Shown: positions 5,285-7,151 of the stretch, piece after piece | Position numbering within the stretch: position 1 is the stretch's first letter | Layout of the letters: every line of letters begins with the position of its first letter | Source: Acidaminococcus sp. CAG:917 | GTDB lineage: Bacteria > Bacillota > Clostridia > Christensenellales > CAG-917 | NCBI GenBank assembly: GCA_000437555.1 | Contig: FR901019.1 | Location: 8,345-15,495 of the forward strand | DNA length: 7,151 nucleotides | Direction of reading: 5' to 3' | Position numbers and translations under genes: made by a program | Notes under the pieces: generated by a model | The model's database searches: none | Seen by the model: the letters and a program-made list of their open reading frames with translations, nothing else | What the model was told of the DNA's origin: nothing

Positions 5285-6481
5285 ATGACTAAAATCGAAA
5301 TGAAAAACCCCATCGTCGAAATGGACGGCGATGAAATGACGAGAGTCATCTGGCAACTTGTAAAAGATAAACTTATTCTTCCTTTTGTTGATTTAAAAAC
5401 GGAATACTATGACCTTTCGCTTGTCAACCGTGAAGCTACAAAAGACAAGGTGACAACCGACGCCGCAAATGCCACGTTAAAGCATCACGTTGCGGTCAAG
5501 TGCGCTACCATAACGCCCAATGCTCAAAGAGTTGAAGAATACAATCTTTCCGAGATGTGGAAAAGTCCCAACGGCACGATAAGGGCGATTTTAGACGGAA
5601 CGGTTTTCAGGGCTCCCGTTTTGGTAAAGGGCATAACTCCGCTTGTTCCGACCTGGACAAGCCCGATTATAATTGCCCGTCACGCATACGGTGACGTGTA
5701 TAAAAATGTGGAAAAGAGGATGGAGCAGGGCGACAAGGCATACCTTGTCATTGAAGGAAAAAATCCGTCAAAGCAGCTCATTTTTGATTTTGAAAATACG
5801 GCGGGAGTGGTGCAGGGTCAGCATAATCTCGACAAGAGCATATTCAGTTTTGCCAGAAGCTGTTTCAATTTTGCGCTATCCGAAAAAAAGGACCTCTGGT
5901 TTTCCACCAAAGATACCATATCCAAAATTTACGACCACCGCTTCAAGGATATTTTCCAAGAGGTTTACGACGGAGAGTATAAAGAAAAATTCGAGGCGGC
6001 AGGCATCGAATATTTCTACACTTTAATCGATGACGCCGTAGCGAGGGTTATGAGAAGTAACGGCGGAATGATATGGGCAATCAAAAATTATGACGGTGAC
6101 GTCATGAGCGATATGGTTGCAACCGCATTCGGTTCGCTTGCCATGATGACCTCCGTTCTCGTTTCTCCCGACGGAAACTATGAATACGAAGCGGCGCACG
6201 GCACGGTAACAAGACACTATTACCGCTATCTGGGGGGCGAGAAAACATCGACAAATCCCGTGGCGACAATCTTTGCCTGGACGGGTGCATTTAAAAAGAG
6301 AGGAGAACTTGACGCAAACGGCGAGCTTATCGCTTTTGCCGAAAAACTTGAAAAGGCGGTCATCGATACAATAGAGAGCGGATATATGACAAAAGACCTT
6401 GCCGCGTTATTCGACAAACAAAAAGAAACGCATTCGCTCAATACAGAGGAATTTTTCGACGCCATAGCTTCAAGGCTTTAA
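5285..6481 (+). CDS. icd: NADP-dependent isocitrate dehydrogenase, eukaryote-like (type II) family
   Basis: The enzyme oxidatively decarboxylates isocitrate to 2-oxoglutarate, yielding NADPH, in the cytosol as a homodimer. The 398-residue protein aligns by eye with human IDH1-type enzymes rather than E. coli Icd. SPNGTIRAILDGTVFRAPV (94-112) holds substrate arginines Arg100 and Arg109. ARHAYGDVY (131-139) holds Arg132 and Tyr139. Lys214 lies in TKDTISKIYD, and LIDD (247-250) and NYDGDVMSD (268-276) hold the metal-binding aspartates. EAAHGTVTRHY (302-312) keeps the Arg310-His311 pair, which contacts the NADP 2'-phosphate in this family, followed by GEKTSTNP (318-325). The segment 171-185 (with GQHN) differs from the usual GMYNTDES form. 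No other TCA-cycle gene is adjacent; in an anaerobe a likely role is 2-oxoglutarate and NADPH supply for glutamate synthesis. It has its own promoter, and no terminator separates it from the pyrophosphatase gene. Confidence 0.94.
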   Translation: MTKIEMKNPIVEMDGDEMTRVIWQLVKDKLILPFVDLKTEYYDLSLVNREATKDKVTTDAANATLKHHVAVKCATITPNAQRVEEYNLSEMWKSPNGTIRAILDGTVFRAPVLVKGITPLVPTWTSPIIIARHAYGDVYKNVEKRMEQGDKAYLVIEGKNPSKQLIFDFENTAGVVQGQHNLDKSIFSFARSCFNFALSEKKDLWFSTKDTISKIYDHRFKDIFQEVYDGEYKEKFEAAGIEYFYTLIDDAVARVMRSNGGMIWAIKNYDGDVMSDMVATAFGSLAMMTSVLVSPDGNYEYEAAHGTVTRHYYRYLGGEKTSTNPVATIFAWTGAFKKRGELDANGELIAFAEKLEKAVIDTIESGYMTKDLAALFDKQKETHSLNTEEFFDAIASRL

Positions 6482-6490
6482 AGCATTGTA

Positions 6491-6519
6491 TTGACTTTAA
6501 CCGTTCGATATGTTAAAAT
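6491..6519 (+). promoter_or_regulatory. SigA-type promoter of the pyrophosphatase gene
   Basis: The -35 box is TTGACT (6491-6496), the spacer is 17 bp, and the -10 box is TAAAAT (6514-6519) with TGT (6511-6513) in front, an extended -10. The expected start near 6526 gives a leader of about 43 nt. Its -35 box lies 9 bases after the idh stop. The gene may also receive read-through from idh, since I see no terminator there. Confidence 0.78.
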
Positions 6520-6568
6520 AAACTATAATATATTTTAAAGATAAAACAAAATAAAAGGGAGAATTTAT

Positions 6569-7105
6569 ATGAGCTGTATATGGCACGACATAGAACCGTC
6601 AAGAATTACGCCGACTGACTTTATTACTGTCATCGAAATTTCAAAGGGTAGCAAAAACAAATACGAACTTGATAAAACAACGGGTGTTTTAATGCTTGAC
6701 AGGGTTTTATATACATCCACGCACTATCCCGCAAACTACGGATTTATACCGAAAACTTACAGCGACGACGACGACCCGCTTGACGTATTGGTTTTGTGCA
6801 GTGAGCCTATCGTTCCTATGGCTATGGTGCGTTGTTATCCTATCGGCGTGGTTATGATGGAAGATAACGGAGCTATGGACTACAAAATAATAGCAATTCC
6901 TTTTAAAGACCCTACTTGGAACGGTTATAAGGAAATCGAGGATTTGCCTCCTCACGTTATGGACGAAATTTCGCACTTCTTCCGAGTTTACAAACAGCTC
7001 GAAGGAAAGGTAACAACCGTATACCAGGTCAAAGACAGAAAGTTTGCCGAAATGATTATCGAAGATAACATTAAGGTATATCAAAAAAAATTTGGTAAAA
7101 AGTAA
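6569..7105 (+). CDS. ppa: Family I soluble inorganic pyrophosphatase
   Basis: It hydrolyses pyrophosphate to two phosphates with Mg2+ in the cytosol, pulling biosynthetic reactions forward. The 178 residues match the E. coli enzyme's size. Active-site residues align closely with E. coli Ppa: Glu23, Lys31 and Glu33 (in IEISKGSKNKYELDK), Arg45, Tyr53 and Tyr57 (YPANYGFIP), then the signature DDDPLDVLV (67-75) with Asp67, Asp69 and Asp72. Further on are Asp99, Asp104 and Lys106 (EDNGAMDYK) and Tyr141-Lys142. None of the residues I looked for is missing. Unlike the DHH-type family II enzyme of Bacillus subtilis, this is the classical single-domain type. AAGGGAGA at 6555-6562, 6 bases before ATG 6569, is a strong ribosome-binding site. 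The gene follows idh by 87 bases and has its own promoter. It is transcribed to the terminator at the window end. Confidence 0.96.
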   Translation: MSCIWHDIEPSRITPTDFITVIEISKGSKNKYELDKTTGVLMLDRVLYTSTHYPANYGFIPKTYSDDDDPLDVLVLCSEPIVPMAMVRCYPIGVVMMEDNGAMDYKIIAIPFKDPTWNGYKEIEDLPPHVMDEISHFFRVYKQLEGKVTTVYQVKDRKFAEMIIEDNIKVYQKKFGKK

Positions 7106-7110
7106 AAAAT

Positions 7111-7145
7111 ATTGCCGCGCATAATATGGCGGCAATTTTGTTTTT
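7111..7145 (+). terminator. Intrinsic terminator after the pyrophosphatase gene
   Basis: ATTGCCGC (7111-7118) pairs with GCGGCAAT (7129-7136). Part of the loop can also pair (CAT 7120-7122 with ATG 7126-7128). The T-rich run TTTTGTTTTT follows to 7145. It starts 5 bases after the stop codon. Confidence 0.9.
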
Positions 7146-7151
7146 AATACA

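Noticed and set aside
6475..6484. GCTTTAAAGC palindrome at the end of idh as a terminator
   Set aside because: It leaves almost no loop and is not followed by a T tract.

Overview
The window reads as a stretch of ordinary chromosome from a Gram-positive-type anaerobe, most likely a member of the Clostridia (Bacillota). The evidence is a moderate-GC coding sequence next to very AT-rich spacers, strong purine-rich Shine-Dalgarno sites, classic hairpin-plus-T terminators, and the particular protein families present. I cannot name a genus. Every gene lies on the + strand. I see no mobile element, CRISPR array, tRNA or rRNA.

Region 1 (1-1200) is the end of a translation-quality operon. It holds the last 31 codons of an unidentified protein, then tsaB (partner protein for the tRNA t6A modification), which overlaps rimI (GNAT-family N-acetyltransferase) by 14 bases. 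A hairpin terminator begins inside the rimI stop region. A 30-bp imperfect tandem duplication lies across the stop codon of the first, partial gene.

Region 2 (about 1201-1582) is a gene-free block. By hand count its first 300 bases are about 15% G+C. It contains an 11-bp inverted repeat and many TTTATT(A/T)AA-like words, and probably the promoter of the next gene.

Region 3 (1583-5182) is a cell-wall precursor cluster: an alpha/beta hydrolase of unknown substrate, a MurF-type Mur ligase and a D-alanine--D-alanine ligase. The last two are 11 bases apart and catalyse consecutive steps: Ddl makes D-Ala-D-Ala and MurF attaches it to the UDP-MurNAc-tripeptide. The MurF is the most unusual gene here, because about 165 residues with five predicted membrane helices stand where the normal UDP-binding N-terminal domain should be. 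The cluster ends at a strong 11-bp-stem terminator.

Region 4 (5183-7151) carries two central-metabolism genes: an NADP-type isocitrate dehydrogenase of the eukaryote-like family and a family I inorganic pyrophosphatase. Each has its own good sigma-70/SigA promoter with the same layout (TTGNNN, 17 bp, TGN-TAAAAT), and the pair ends in a terminator at the window edge. The idh leader looks only about 12 nt long, so its ribosome-binding site sits at the very 5' end of the mRNA.

I found no clearly new multi-gene system. The observations most worth following are the membrane-domain MurF, the AT-rich block, the uncertain hydrolase start (a strong ribosome-binding site facing an ATT codon), and the very short idh leader.
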